48,954 bases of DNA from Paenibacillus terricola. GTDB taxonomy: Bacteria > Bacillota > Bacilli > Paenibacillales > Paenibacillaceae. The notes under the pieces are model-generated. The model had not been told where the DNA came from. It worked only from the letters and a program-made list of their open reading frames with translations, and searched no databases. The stretch is taken from positions 628,543 to 677,496 of the forward strand of contig NZ_JACXZA010000004.1 of the NCBI RefSeq assembly GCF_014779765.1, given 5' to 3'. Positions within the stretch are counted from its first letter, which is position 1. The number at the start of each line of letters is the position of its first letter. The position numbers and the translations under genes were made by a program. Of the stretch, positions 8,007 through 16,615 are shown one piece after another.

Positions 8007-9494
8007 TTATGCGCTTGGCGCCTGAGCTCCTACGCCATCCTCAATGATCGGCGCTTGCTCAGCATCATTCGATGCGCCAGGTCCAAGCTTGCCTTTCGTC
8101 TCCGTCCCTTTGCCTACGCTGACGAGTGTTGGCTGCGCATTATATTTATCCTTCGACAGTCGTTCACGGGATACCACTTTGCCGTCTCTCACGAGCGTGC
8201 GGTACGTCTCTACGACATAACCTTGCTTGCCTTGCTGCGTGATAAGACGTCCGCCTGGCGGAAGCGTATCGCTCACTGTCTCGCGGATTGTAGGTTCAAT
8301 CGTGCTGGTCGTTACCGATTCGATGTCGTAGCGGACATTGTCCGGCATCGTGCCGAACAGCTTCACGGTCAGTTTGCGATCCTCAACGACGGTGCGGATG
8401 ATGAGATGCTTGCCGGTTGTATTGCGGAAGCGGAAGTCAATCGCACCGCTTGCGAACGTTGCATCCTGGCCGATCGGCAGATACGATACCGGCAGCGAGT
8501 GGTTGCGCCGCTCGACGATATCGAGGCCAGCACGGATAATCGCGTTGTACAGTGTACTGGAAACTTGGCAGATGCCGCCGCCAATGCCTGGAACGAGCTT
8601 GCCGTTCTGGATAACTGGCGCTTCGCGGTAGCCGTATTTTTTCTCCGTAGCAGCCACGATCTTACCATAACTGAACACCTCGTCAGGCGCTAGCTCAACA
8701 TCGTTCAGCGCCTTGGCTGTTGACGTGACATTGTAGGCACGGCCTTCCGCACTCGACGCGAAGTCAGTAGTGAATGACATGATCATTCGGTCAATGCCTT
8801 CGGCTTTGAGTTTCTCGAGCGTTACTTCTGGCTCAACGATTGAGATAGGAAGCGGAAGATGAAACCCACGTGTCGATAATGCAGCGAGATCGGCAGCAAG
8901 AACACTTGCGGATGATTGGGCCTCCTTGATCCACGGATCTACTTGGTTATGCAGTGAGGTAAGGTCAATACGATATGCGTTGGTGGAAGGGGTGTAGACG
9001 ACCCGGTCGTTGGCTGTAATAACTCGAGTGGCATTGGTAGGAGCGCTGGTGTCTATCCAGCCCCACTCCTTCTTAACGGCATCGTCGAATACTTCGGTAT
9101 CGGATGAGTAGTTGATAGATAGCGTCTTCTCGAAGGAATGGCGGTAGCGTGTACGGTCGATGAGGCTGCCTTTCTCCAGCTTCTTCAACGCAGCGATCGC
9201 AGAATTTGCATCAACATGGTAGCCCAGCTCCTTCAACGTCCATTCCCGAGAATCGGTTGAATCTAGAGCCTCGTTCGCAAGCACGACGATCTGCTGCTTC
9301 TCCCAGCTGTCCGCATAATGTGTTAGCAAGTCGGCTGCCTCATCGATCTCCATCCCGCCAAGCTGAATGCCGCCCGCAGTAACGTCCTCAGGCACTTTCG
9401 AATCGTTCGCATACAACGACAACGCTCCCCAGCCGGCAGAAGCAACCAGCAGTAAGCCCAACACAACGATGAACACCACGTGGATACGTTTCAT
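8007..9494 (-). CDS. VanW-family envelope protein with peptidoglycan-binding-like domain
   Basis: 495 residues. One N-terminal membrane segment (residues 4-22) is followed by an extracellular region resembling the repeated YoaR-type domain. The VanW domain is roughly residues 240-370, with the GIGGGICQVSSTLYNA motif and NHSLPVSYLPIGQDA. The C-terminal ~100 residues look like a G5-type beta domain, ending in a polar tail. The exact function of VanW is unknown; the name comes from vancomycin resistance clusters, but such YoaR-like proteins are widespread and are not resistance markers by themselves. I start at ATG 9494, after GGAGGAG, where the membrane helix begins; a GTG at 9560 would add 22 polar residues without a good ribosome site. 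Confidence 0.85.
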   Translation of the reverse strand: MKRIHVVFIVVLGLLLVASAGWGALSLYANDSKVPEDVTAGGIQLGGMEIDEAADLLTHYADSWEKQQIVVLANEALDSTDSREWTLKELGYHVDANSAIAALKKLEKGSLIDRTRYRHSFEKTLSINYSSDTEVFDDAVKKEWGWIDTSAPTNATRVITANDRVVYTPSTNAYRIDLTSLHNQVDPWIKEAQSSASVLAADLAALSTRGFHLPLPISIVEPEVTLEKLKAEGIDRMIMSFTTDFASSAEGRAYNVTSTAKALNDVELAPDEVFSYGKIVAATEKKYGYREAPVIQNGKLVPGIGGGICQVSSTLYNAIIRAGLDIVERRNHSLPVSYLPIGQDATFASGAIDFRFRNTTGKHLIIRTVVEDRKLTVKLFGTMPDNVRYDIESVTTSTIEPTIRETVSDTLPPGGRLITQQGKQGYVVETYRTLVRDGKVVSRERLSKDKYNAQPTLVSVGKGTETKGKLGPGASNDAEQAPIIEDGVGAQAPSA

Positions 9495-9907
9495 TCCTTG
9501 TTTGCTCCTCCCACAGTCCCCGGACAAGTGCGGCAGCACAGCCGGGTTCTCGTTATTCACATGACAACCTTTGATTGACGCCTCTGCACCTCTTCAACTA
9601 AGCGACCTAGCCCATCACACAGCCTCCCAAACATTGGATAAATTTAAGACGCAAGGACAAGTTCAGAAGTTACGGTACATTAGGCAGGCTGCCGCCTAAA
9701 AATAAGGTAAAGATATGAAGTTCGTCCCTTGTGCATGAAAACATTTCAACGCTTACGGCGTCATGGAATCGACGTTTTCCGCGTCGTTATCGTGTCGACA
9801 GGGATTTGGATTAGAATTGTTAAAAACGCGGAATCTGACGGGATTTTAGAGGATTTCGCATATTCCTGTCGAAATACTAGCGTCGACAACTTACAGGATG
9901 TGATACC
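9495..9907. other. Divergent intergenic region between the VanW-type gene and ftsE
   Basis: 413 nt without a credible gene. It must hold the promoters of both flanking transcription units, but no convincing -35/-10 pair stands out. Visible structures are TTAGGC/GCCTAA with an inner GGC/GCC at 9680-9699, and a cluster of GTCGAC and CGACG/CGTCG inverted repeats at 9770-9890. Confidence 0.5.
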
Positions 9908-10594
9908 GTGATTGAAATGCAGGATATATGGAAGACGTATGCGGATGGCACTCATGCGCTCCGCGGCGTCTCTGTTCGAATAGATCGCAACGATTTCGTT
10001 TACCTTGTCGGTCCGTCCGGTGCGGGCAAATCGACGTTCATGAAGCTGATCTATCGTGAGGAAGTGCCGTCGAAGGGGCAAATCTCCGTCAATGGCTTCA
10101 ATATAGGCAAGCTCAAGCCGCGCAAAATTCCTTATGTACGCCGGAATATCGGCGTTATTTTCCAAGACTTCAGACTGATGCAGAAGATGACTGTTTATGA
10201 AAATATCGCCTTCGCCATGGAGGTTATCGAAGCGCCGAAGAAGCTTATCCGCAAGCGTACGATGGAAGTCATCGAGCTTGTAGGCCTGAAGGGCAAACAC
10301 AACAGCTTGCCAACGCAGCTGTCGGGCGGCGAACAGCAGCGCGTTGCAATCGCTCGCGCAATCATTAACAATCCGTCTGTTATCGTAGCGGATGAACCGA
10401 CAGGCAACCTTGATCCGGAGACCTCATGGGGCATTATGAACTTACTGGAAGAGATCAATTTCCGCGGCGCGACGATCATTATGGCAACGCATAACCGTGA
10501 AATCGTGAACTCGCTTCGTAAGCGCGTTATCGCAATCGAGAATGGCGAGATCGTGCGCGACGAAGCAAGAGGGGAGTACGGTTATGAAATTTAG
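9908..10594 (+). CDS. ftsE: Cell-division ABC transporter ATP-binding protein FtsE
   Basis: 228 residues. Walker A is GPSGAGKST (35-43), the Q-loop lies in IFQDFRLM, the signature is LSGGEQQRVAIARA and Walker B is VIVADEPTGNLD. With FtsX it forms the membrane complex that couples ATP hydrolysis to control of murein hydrolases, at the septum in many bacteria and along the side wall in Bacillus. The start is a GTG, 7 to 8 nt after an AGGATG-like site. It overlaps ftsX by 11 nt, and the next two genes also fit envelope remodelling. Confidence 0.95.
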   Translation: MIEMQDIWKTYADGTHALRGVSVRIDRNDFVYLVGPSGAGKSTFMKLIYREEVPSKGQISVNGFNIGKLKPRKIPYVRRNIGVIFQDFRLMQKMTVYENIAFAMEVIEAPKKLIRKRTMEVIELVGLKGKHNSLPTQLSGGEQQRVAIARAIINNPSVIVADEPTGNLDPETSWGIMNLLEEINFRGATIIMATHNREIVNSLRKRVIAIENGEIVRDEARGEYGYEI

Positions 10595-11501
10595 AACCAT
10601 CGTTCGTCATTTGCGAGAAGGGGTTAGGAATGTCGTACGCAACGGCTGGATGTCGTTCGCATCGGCCTCCTCGATTTTTATCTCACTGTTTATACTAGGT
10701 GTTTTCCTGCTGCTCTCCTTGAACGTGAACCATTTTGCCGAACAGATCGAGAGCCAGGTTCAGATACGTGTGTTCCTGCAGTTAAATGTTGACCAGAAGA
10801 CGATTGACAAGCTGAACAACGATATCGGCAATATGGTTGATGTGAAGAGCGTTGAATTCATCTCCAAGGATGAAGGGCTGGAGGTGCTTCGCACCAGTCT
10901 AGGCGAGGACGCTGATTATTTGCTTGAAGGGTTCGATAAGGCCAACAATCCACTGCCGGACTCCTTCACAGTCGAAGTGTTCGAGCCGAAGACGATTGCA
11001 GACGTTGCGAATAAGATTAAGGCACTCAACAACGCAGACGCAACGAAGCCGATCATGAACGTCAAATACGGACAAGGTACGGTCGAGAAGCTGTTCAAGG
11101 CGACCGATGCCGTACGTAATGTCGGCCTCATCATTGTTGTTGGTTTGGCGGTTACGGCTATGTTCCTTATTTCTAACACGATTAAAGTTACGATTCTAAA
11201 CCGTCGCCGCGAGATTGGTATTATGAAGCTCGTTGGTGCGACGAATGCCTTTATCCGTTGGCCATTCTTCATCGAAGGCGCTCTTATCGGTTTCATCTCA
11301 TCGCTGATTACCGCAGGCGCTTTGTTGTACGGTTATGTGAAGTTGATAGCGATGACCAAGTTCGATCTTGGCCTCGCGATGATTACGCTTGTGGAGTATC
11401 ACGATATTGCATTCCTATTGACGGTTTCACTTGTAGGTATCGGTACGTTGATTGGCGTTTGGGGCAGTACCATTTCGGTACGCAAGTATTTGAAGGTGTA
11501 G
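10584..11501 (+). CDS. ftsX: Cell-division ABC transporter permease FtsX
   Basis: 305 residues with the FtsX topology: first helix at about 23-45, a large extracellular domain at about 46-185 that meets the hydrolase partner, then three more helices at the C-terminus. The conserved RRREIGIMKLVGAT segment sits after the second helix, where it meets FtsE. ATG 10584 lies inside the last codons of ftsE and is preceded at 7 nt by AGAGGGGAG, so translation is probably coupled. An upstream in-frame start would only add residues encoded within ftsE. Confidence 0.95.
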   Translation: MKFRTIVRHLREGVRNVVRNGWMSFASASSIFISLFILGVFLLLSLNVNHFAEQIESQVQIRVFLQLNVDQKTIDKLNNDIGNMVDVKSVEFISKDEGLEVLRTSLGEDADYLLEGFDKANNPLPDSFTVEVFEPKTIADVANKIKALNNADATKPIMNVKYGQGTVEKLFKATDAVRNVGLIIVVGLAVTAMFLISNTIKVTILNRRREIGIMKLVGATNAFIRWPFFIEGALIGFISSLITAGALLYGYVKLIAMTKFDLGLAMITLVEYHDIAFLLTVSLVGIGTLIGVWGSTISVRKYLKV

Positions 11502-11511
11502 GTGATCAAGC

Positions 11512-12726
11512 GTGAAAAGGTCAGGAACGTGGAAGAAGGCGACGGCTGTCACGACAGCGCTCCTAATAGCGGCAACCGTGTGGCAGACGGGGACAGCAGC
11601 TCCCGAGATTGAAGCGGCCTCCAAAATCAGCGAGATCAACAAACAGTTGGACGCTCTTAAGAAACAGTCAGATGCGGCGGCTTCTACCCGCAAAGCAGCG
11701 GAGAAGGAAAGCAAAGACGTGCTTGCGCTCAAAAATCAGGCCGCAAGCTCGGTGAATGAGATTCTCAAGCAGCTTGATCAGGTTGGGCAGCAAATAAACG
11801 GCGTGCAGAAGCAAATCAATCAGACCGAAGATGACCTGTTGCAGGCTGGACAAGCGCTTGAAGAAGCAGAGGATCGCGTGGAGAAGCGGGACAAAATGCT
11901 TCAATCCAGACTGCGGCTTATGTATCAGAATGGCGTCGTCTCTTATCTTGATGTGTTAATGAGCTCGACGAGCTTCACAGACTTCGTCGACCGCTTCGAC
12001 GCGCTTCAGGCGATCGTCAACCAAGATAAAGATGTGCTGGAGCAGCACAAGAAGGATAAAGCGCTCGTTGCGCAGAAGAAAGTGGAAATCCAGAATAAGC
12101 TGAGCGACGTGAAGGACATGTACGCGAAGCTGAATGAATATCAAGGTGTACTGGCTCAGAAGGAGAAAGCGAAAGAGAAGCTTATCGCCCAGTACAATCA
12201 GAAGATGGAAGAGCTTGAAGACATCAGCGAAGAGCAAGAACAACTCATGGTGGATAACGCTAAGAAGATCGCTGATCTGGAGCGCAAGAAGCGCGAAGAG
12301 CAGAAGAAGCAGACGGTATTCTACACCGGCGGTGCGCTTGCTGTTCCACTGAAAACGTCCTATCGTGTCAGCTCTGGCTTCGGCTATCGTACTCATCCGA
12401 TTTTTCATACGAAGAAGCTTCATGCGGGCATTGATTTGGCTGCTCCTGAGGGCACGAGCATCTATGCGGCTGAGGGCGGCGTTGTCATTACGGCTGGTTG
12501 GACCAGCGGTTATGGCAACACGGTTATTCTTGACCATGGCAATGGCTTGTGGACGCTTTATGGCCATATCCGTAACGGCGGCATTAAAGTCAAAGTGGGC
12601 GAAACCGTTAAGCGCGGCGAGAAAATCGCAGAAGTCGGTTCAACGGGCAACTCGACCGGCAACCATCTCCACTTTGAGGTACGTGTGAACGGAACGCCGA
12701 AGGATCCAACTAATTACTTGAAATAG
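11512..12726 (+). CDS. Exported coiled-coil M23 murein hydrolase, likely FtsEX partner
   Basis: 404 residues. A signal peptide is followed by mature protein from about residue 36. Long charged coiled coils run from about 38 to 255. A LytM/M23 peptidase domain spans about 275-400. The zinc ligands H304, D308 (HAGID) and H387 (HLHFE) and the catalytic H352 (LYGH) are all present, so the domain should be active, unlike the degenerate EnvC of Escherichia coli. The start is a GTG, 10 nt after the ftsX stop. Position and architecture (coiled coil plus hydrolase) match EnvC, PcsB or CwlO, which bind FtsX through the coiled coil, so control by FtsEX is a strong inference. Confidence 0.9.
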   Translation: MKRSGTWKKATAVTTALLIAATVWQTGTAAPEIEAASKISEINKQLDALKKQSDAAASTRKAAEKESKDVLALKNQAASSVNEILKQLDQVGQQINGVQKQINQTEDDLLQAGQALEEAEDRVEKRDKMLQSRLRLMYQNGVVSYLDVLMSSTSFTDFVDRFDALQAIVNQDKDVLEQHKKDKALVAQKKVEIQNKLSDVKDMYAKLNEYQGVLAQKEKAKEKLIAQYNQKMEELEDISEEQEQLMVDNAKKIADLERKKREEQKKQTVFYTGGALAVPLKTSYRVSSGFGYRTHPIFHTKKLHAGIDLAAPEGTSIYAAEGGVVITAGWTSGYGNTVILDHGNGLWTLYGHIRNGGIKVKVGETVKRGEKIAEVGSTGNSTGNHLHFEVRVNGTPKDPTNYLK

Positions 12727-12749
12727 AAGAAGCAAAAGCGACATATGAG

Positions 12750-12778
12750 ACGGAGTCACGCTAAGTGGCTCCGTTTCC
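12750..12778 (+). terminator. Terminator-like hairpin after the M23 hydrolase gene
   Basis: ACGGAGTCAC (12750-12759) pairs with GTGGCTCCGT (12765-12774) with one G-U pair and a 5-nt loop. Only three to four T follow, so readthrough to ctpB is possible. Confidence 0.6.
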
Positions 12779-12900
12779 ACATGTTCAGCTGTAAATAAAA
12801 CGGAAAAGCTTGTCATATACTACTAGTTGTGCTGAGTGCGGCTGTTGGCTATAAGCAGCGGTCGAGAGGGCTGGAGATGGACAAACAAGGTGGTGGAGAT

Positions 12901-14364
12901 ATGCGTTTCAGAATGCGTACGCTAGCCGTATTCGTCGTTTTAACAATGATGATTTCGGTTTTAGGAACGCTTATGGCAACTGACAAATGGGTCATGAAGA
13001 AGCTGAGTGGCATTCCTGCTGCCAGTGAAACGGCTTCTGACGGCGAAGGCCTAAGCGAGAAGGAATCAGCTAAGCTTGGAGCGGTCATGGATTTGATCGA
13101 GGACAAATATTACAAAGACGTCGAACGCGAGGATGTCATTAATGGCGCGATTGCAGGAATGATGGAGTCGCTTGGTGATCCTTACTCGGTCTATATGGAG
13201 AAGGATACAGCGAAACATTTTTCTGAATCGATAGGCGGCTCTTTCACGGGAATTGGCGCGGAGGTCACGCTTGAGAATGGCAAGGTTGTTGTCATTGCGG
13301 CGATCAAGGATTCTCCGGCTGCGCGTGCGGGTGTACTGCCCAAGGACGTGCTCCTCTCTGTTAATGGGGTGAAGCTCGAAGGCTTGCAGCTGAATGATGC
13401 TGTGGCGAAGATTCGCGGGCCGAGAGGAACGAAAGCGAAGATCGAGATTCAGCGTACTGGCGTCAACAAGCCGATTCGGCTGGAGCTCGTGCGCGACGAT
13501 ATTGATGTGGAGACGGTTTACGCTTCTATGAAGGAAGACAAGGTCGGCATCATCGAGATTCGCCAATTCTCCAAGAATACGGCGGAGCGCTTCGCAGAAG
13601 AGCTGAAGAAGCTTGAGGACCAGGGCATGAAGGGTCTCGTTATCGACGTGCGCAATGACCCAGGCGGCGTGCTGCCGGTCGTTATATCGATTGCTGAACC
13701 TTTCATTGCGAAGGGCAAGGCGATTGTGCAGGTAGAGGATCGCGAAGGCGATAAGGAAACGACGGATTCGAAAGGTACTGGACGCAATTACCCGCTAGCC
13801 GTTCTAATTAATGAAGGCAGTGCGAGCGCGTCCGAAATATTGGCGGGAGCGCTGCAGCAATCGGCAGGAGCGGTGCTCGTCGGCTCGAAAACATTTGGCA
13901 AAGGCACGGTGCAAGTGAACTATGACAAGTCGCTCGGCGACGGCAGCTTGGTCAAGATTACGATCGCCAAATGGCTGACGCCAAATGGTACATGGGTACA
14001 CGAGAAGGGTATTGAGCCCGATGTTGCCGTTGCTGCGCCTGAGGTGTACAAATCGGCGAAGCTGTCCCGTACAGAGAAGCTGAAGAAGGATCAAATCGGT
14101 GATGACGTGCGCAGCTTGCAGCAGATGCTGAATGCGCTTGGCTATAAGACGGACCGCAGCGACGGGTATTTCAGTGAATCGACGGACGCTGCCGTACGGC
14201 AGTTCCAGCAGTCATCCGGTCTTCCGGTGACGGGCGTTGTCGATAATGCGACAGCGGATGTACTGGAGAAAGGCGTCGTGGCGTGGATTCGCAATTCGTC
14301 CAACGATGTTCAGTTGAATTCTGCGCTTAGCGCAGTTCGCGAGAAGCTGAAGAAGGCCAGCTAA
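12901..14364 (+). CDS. ctpB: S41 C-terminal processing protease (CtpB-like)
   Basis: 487 residues. An N-terminal signal anchor is followed by a PDZ domain (about 90-175), the S41 protease core, and a C-terminal peptidoglycan-binding domain (about 395-455). The catalytic set is visible as S309 in GSASASEI and K334 and Q338 in GKGTVQ. These positions equal the numbers I recall for Bacillus subtilis CtpB, which cleaves SpoIVFA to trigger sigma-K activation during sporulation. ATG 12901 follows AGGTGG by 7 nt. An ATG at 12877 with its own GAGAGGG site is an alternative that adds 8 residues. Its position after ftsEX matches Bacillus. Confidence 0.92.
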   Translation: MRFRMRTLAVFVVLTMMISVLGTLMATDKWVMKKLSGIPAASETASDGEGLSEKESAKLGAVMDLIEDKYYKDVEREDVINGAIAGMMESLGDPYSVYMEKDTAKHFSESIGGSFTGIGAEVTLENGKVVVIAAIKDSPAARAGVLPKDVLLSVNGVKLEGLQLNDAVAKIRGPRGTKAKIEIQRTGVNKPIRLELVRDDIDVETVYASMKEDKVGIIEIRQFSKNTAERFAEELKKLEDQGMKGLVIDVRNDPGGVLPVVISIAEPFIAKGKAIVQVEDREGDKETTDSKGTGRNYPLAVLINEGSASASEILAGALQQSAGAVLVGSKTFGKGTVQVNYDKSLGDGSLVKITIAKWLTPNGTWVHEKGIEPDVAVAAPEVYKSAKLSRTEKLKKDQIGDDVRSLQQMLNALGYKTDRSDGYFSESTDAAVRQFQQSSGLPVTGVVDNATADVLEKGVVAWIRNSSNDVQLNSALSAVREKLKKAS

Positions 14365-14377
14365 TCGCTTATAAGGG

Positions 14378-14416
14378 CCTCAACTACCACTTAGCTGTGG
14401 AGTTGAGGTCTTTTTT
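14378..14416 (+). terminator. Terminator after ctpB
   Basis: CCTCAACT-A-CCAC pairs with GTGG-AGTTGAGG (12 bp, one bulged A) around TTAGCT, followed by TCTTTTTT. Confidence 0.88.
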
Positions 14417-14544
14417 GATGTCGGCATTAGGCGTGGAATGCCGTTCCCATATTGGAAGGAAGGAATATCGTCGCAGATGTCGAAAATAAGAAAGATCGGC
14501 TTTTGGTCTTTTTCACATCATTTGGCGACTAGGGGGATGATCGT

Positions 14545-16008
14545 GTGGATGCAGCGTTGCAATGGCTGCGGTTGATTGGAGATGGAGTGCTGCATGCGTT
14601 AGCACAGCCTTATTATTATCTAGCCATTATTGTCATTGGTTTTTTATATATGCGCGGTACTTGGGTAGAACGTCGATTGTTTAGTGTACGGCTGCATGTC
14701 TGGCCGATCTTGCTTGTTCGCACTATTGTAGCGGGACTTGCAGTGGGGGTCGCATTGTCCGGCATATCCGTGTTGATTGGCGCGTCGTTGACTGCCGAAG
14801 CTGCGATCTGGTTGTGGGCAACAGCGGGGGTGCTCGCACTGCTGCGGCTGCGTTACTTGTGCTTCGCTTATGCGGCAGGTGTGCTTGGCCTACTGCAGTG
14901 GGCGAATAGCTTCGTTCATTTGGAGGATGGTTCAGGCTGGATTAGTGATCGGGCGGCCTCGTTGGCTGCGATCGATATGCCCGCTGTTCTGCTGCTGGTC
15001 GCGCTGCTGCATGGAGCGGAGGCGCTGCTCGTTCGGCGGCAGGGCACGAAGTTTGCGACGCCGATGTTCATGGAAGGCAAGCGCGGCAAGCTGATCGGCG
15101 CCTACCAGCTGCAGGGCTACTGGGCAGTGCCGCTATTGTTGCTCGTGCCGGCCGGCGCAGACGGCGCTTCGCTTGACTGGACACCGCTGCTGCCGCTGCT
15201 GAGCGGCGAGCATGCATCGCCTAGCGGCTGGTCGTTCACCGCGCTGCCGATGGTCATCGGCTTCACCGAGTGGACGCGCTCGCAACTGCCGGAGACCAAG
15301 GCGCGCCTCGCAGCGAAGTCGCTGCTCTGGTACAGCCTTGCGGTAGCAGTTGCCGCATTAGCGGCAGCGTGGCTGCCTTCGCTGCTGCCGGTCGCGGCTA
15401 TTGCTGCGCTGCTGCTCCATGAGCTGCTCATCTGGACGAGCGCGAAGCAGGAGTCGGAAGGGACGCCGCTGTTAGTTCATGACCAACGCGGCTTGATGGT
15501 TCTTGGTGTAGTGCCAGGGACGCCAGCAGCGCAGATGGGGCTGCAGAGCGGAGAGATTTTGCACAAGGTGAACGGGGTCCGCGTTCGGACCAAAGAAGAG
15601 CTGTATGATGCGCTGCATCGCAACTCGGCTTTCTGTAAGTTAGAGGTGTTGAACCGTGAAGGCGAGCAGCGTTTCGTGCAGCGATCGCGTTATGCGGGCG
15701 AGCATCATCAGCTTGGCGTTATCATTGCGCCGGACGACAGCGCGGATTACTACGTAGAGCCGTCGCCTGGCTCGCTGATCGGCATGTTCTGGCGGAGCCG
15801 CGCTGCGAAGCGGAGAGAGCTGAGCTATGCTAGCAGCGGCCTCGCGGCACGCGAACAAGCTGCAGGTCTCGCGCTGCCAGCTGCATCAGAAGTCGTTGTA
15901 GATAACCTGCCGGAGGGCAGCCCCAACGAGCCTTCCTCTTCAGATGTAGTGTCCACGACAACGGTCGAAGTGGACCCGCCAACACCGCTGCGCCGCTCCA
16001 AGCGATAA
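14545..16008 (+). CDS. Polytopic membrane protein with C-terminal PDZ domain (MinJ-like)
   Basis: 487 residues. Several hydrophobic helices fill about residues 1-290. A PDZ domain follows at about 310-380, with LMVLGVVPGTPAAQMGLQSG and the IL-x-VNGV pattern, and the tail is Ser/Pro/Glu-rich ending in basic residues. In Bacillus subtilis the gene one step past ctpB is minJ (yvjD), a membrane protein with a C-terminal PDZ domain that links DivIVA to MinCD. Topology and gene order agree, so this is probably the same function. Sequence identity could not be tested, so no symbol is given. The start is a GTG, 6 nt after AGGGGGAT. The middle (15,000-15,450) is unusually rich in Leu/Ala and GC. Confidence 0.75.
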   Translation: MDAALQWLRLIGDGVLHALAQPYYYLAIIVIGFLYMRGTWVERRLFSVRLHVWPILLVRTIVAGLAVGVALSGISVLIGASLTAEAAIWLWATAGVLALLRLRYLCFAYAAGVLGLLQWANSFVHLEDGSGWISDRAASLAAIDMPAVLLLVALLHGAEALLVRRQGTKFATPMFMEGKRGKLIGAYQLQGYWAVPLLLLVPAGADGASLDWTPLLPLLSGEHASPSGWSFTALPMVIGFTEWTRSQLPETKARLAAKSLLWYSLAVAVAALAAAWLPSLLPVAAIAALLLHELLIWTSAKQESEGTPLLVHDQRGLMVLGVVPGTPAAQMGLQSGEILHKVNGVRVRTKEELYDALHRNSAFCKLEVLNREGEQRFVQRSRYAGEHHQLGVIIAPDDSADYYVEPSPGSLIGMFWRSRAAKRRELSYASSGLAAREQAAGLALPAASEVVVDNLPEGSPNEPSSSDVVSTTTVEVDPPTPLRRSKR

Positions 16009-16076
16009 CATGTACAGTGCATCACGCTACATTTCTCCATATAAACCCGAGAAACGTCCATACTAAAATAAACGCG

Positions 16077-16116
16077 AGAATGCCATAATGAACACATTAT
16101 GAGCATTCTTTTTTTT
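16077..16116 (+). terminator. Terminator after the MinJ-like gene
   Basis: AGAATGC-CATAATG pairs with CATTATG-A-GCATTCT (14 bp, one bulge) around AACA and is followed by eight T. Confidence 0.92.
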
Positions 16117-16199
16117 GTACAAATGAAGTTTTTAGGTAATAGTAATCTCGGACAATAGCATTCATCCGCGAGGAACACGACCCAACGGGGTAGTGTCAT

Positions 16200-16344
16200 A
16201 CGAACAAAAGTTGTGCCCCACAGGGGCACGCGATTCCAAGCAAGTTGTAGTCAAAGCGCATCGCAGTCCCACCGAGATCCCCTTTTATGTTCAAGGGAGT
16301 GGTATTTCCGTGGGATCCTCCCTTAGGGAGGATCTAGATACAGG
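16200..16344. repeat. Modular dispersed repeat, copy A
   Basis: It begins with ACGAACAAAAGTTGTG, followed by a GTGCCCC/GGGGCAC hairpin, and ends with the perfect palindrome GATCCTCCC-TTA-GGGAGGATC (16314-16334). A second unit with the same order of parts begins exactly 145 nt later. No open frame of note. Confidence 0.65.
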
Positions 16345-16560
16345 ACGAACAAAAGTTGTGACCGCAAGGGCACGCGACTCTAAGCACGTAGTATCTTACC
16401 CGTAACACACTCGCGCCGACATCCCCTTCCGGGGTCCAGGGGTTGGAAACCCCGGGGGTCCTCCCTAGCAGGGAGGATTTGGGTGGGTAGAACTCTTGGA
16501 TTTAGGCGGGTAGAAAATTTGATTTTAAATGTTTAGGAAACTTAGATTTTTAGAATTCAA
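16345..16560. repeat. Modular dispersed repeat, copy B, with A/T-rich tail
   Basis: It starts with the same ACGAACAAAAGTTGTG, then AAGGGCACGCGACTC, a CCCCTTCCGGGG stretch and a TCCTCCCT/AGGGAGGA hairpin (16459-16477). The tail has GGATTTGGGTGGGTAGAA and CTTGGATTTAG, then a degenerate AT-rich series of TTTAG words. The hairpin plus tail are nearly the same as 29900-29955. Confidence 0.65.
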
Positions 16561-16571
16561 ATAACGGGGTT

Positions 16572-16590
16572 AAAGGGGCGAAGCCCCTTT
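16572..16590 (+). terminator. GC-rich hairpin just before the alpha-galactosidase gene
   Basis: AAAGGGGC and GCCCCTTT form a perfect 8-bp stem around GAA, ending 10 nt before the AGAGGGAG ribosome site. It may end the repeat transcript, or shape the 5' end of the galactosidase mRNA. No T-run follows. Confidence 0.5.
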
Positions 16591-16615
16591 ATTAATCCAG
16601 AGGGAGAATTATAAT

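Noticed and set aside
7974-8693. Plus-strand open frame of 239 codons opposite the VanW-type gene
   Set aside because: It starts inside the bidirectional terminator, is Arg/Cys-rich, and the minus-strand frame has the clear VanW motifs.
9491-9508. Similarity of TCATTCC-TG-TTGCTCC to positions 1-18
   Set aside because: The match at 9491 lies across the start codon and ribosome site of the VanW-type gene on the other strand and has no stem-loop next to it; most likely chance.
16193-16405. Open frame of 70 codons across the tandem repeat
   Set aside because: It reads through both repeat units with palindromes and no family pattern; the sequence is better explained as non-coding repeat.
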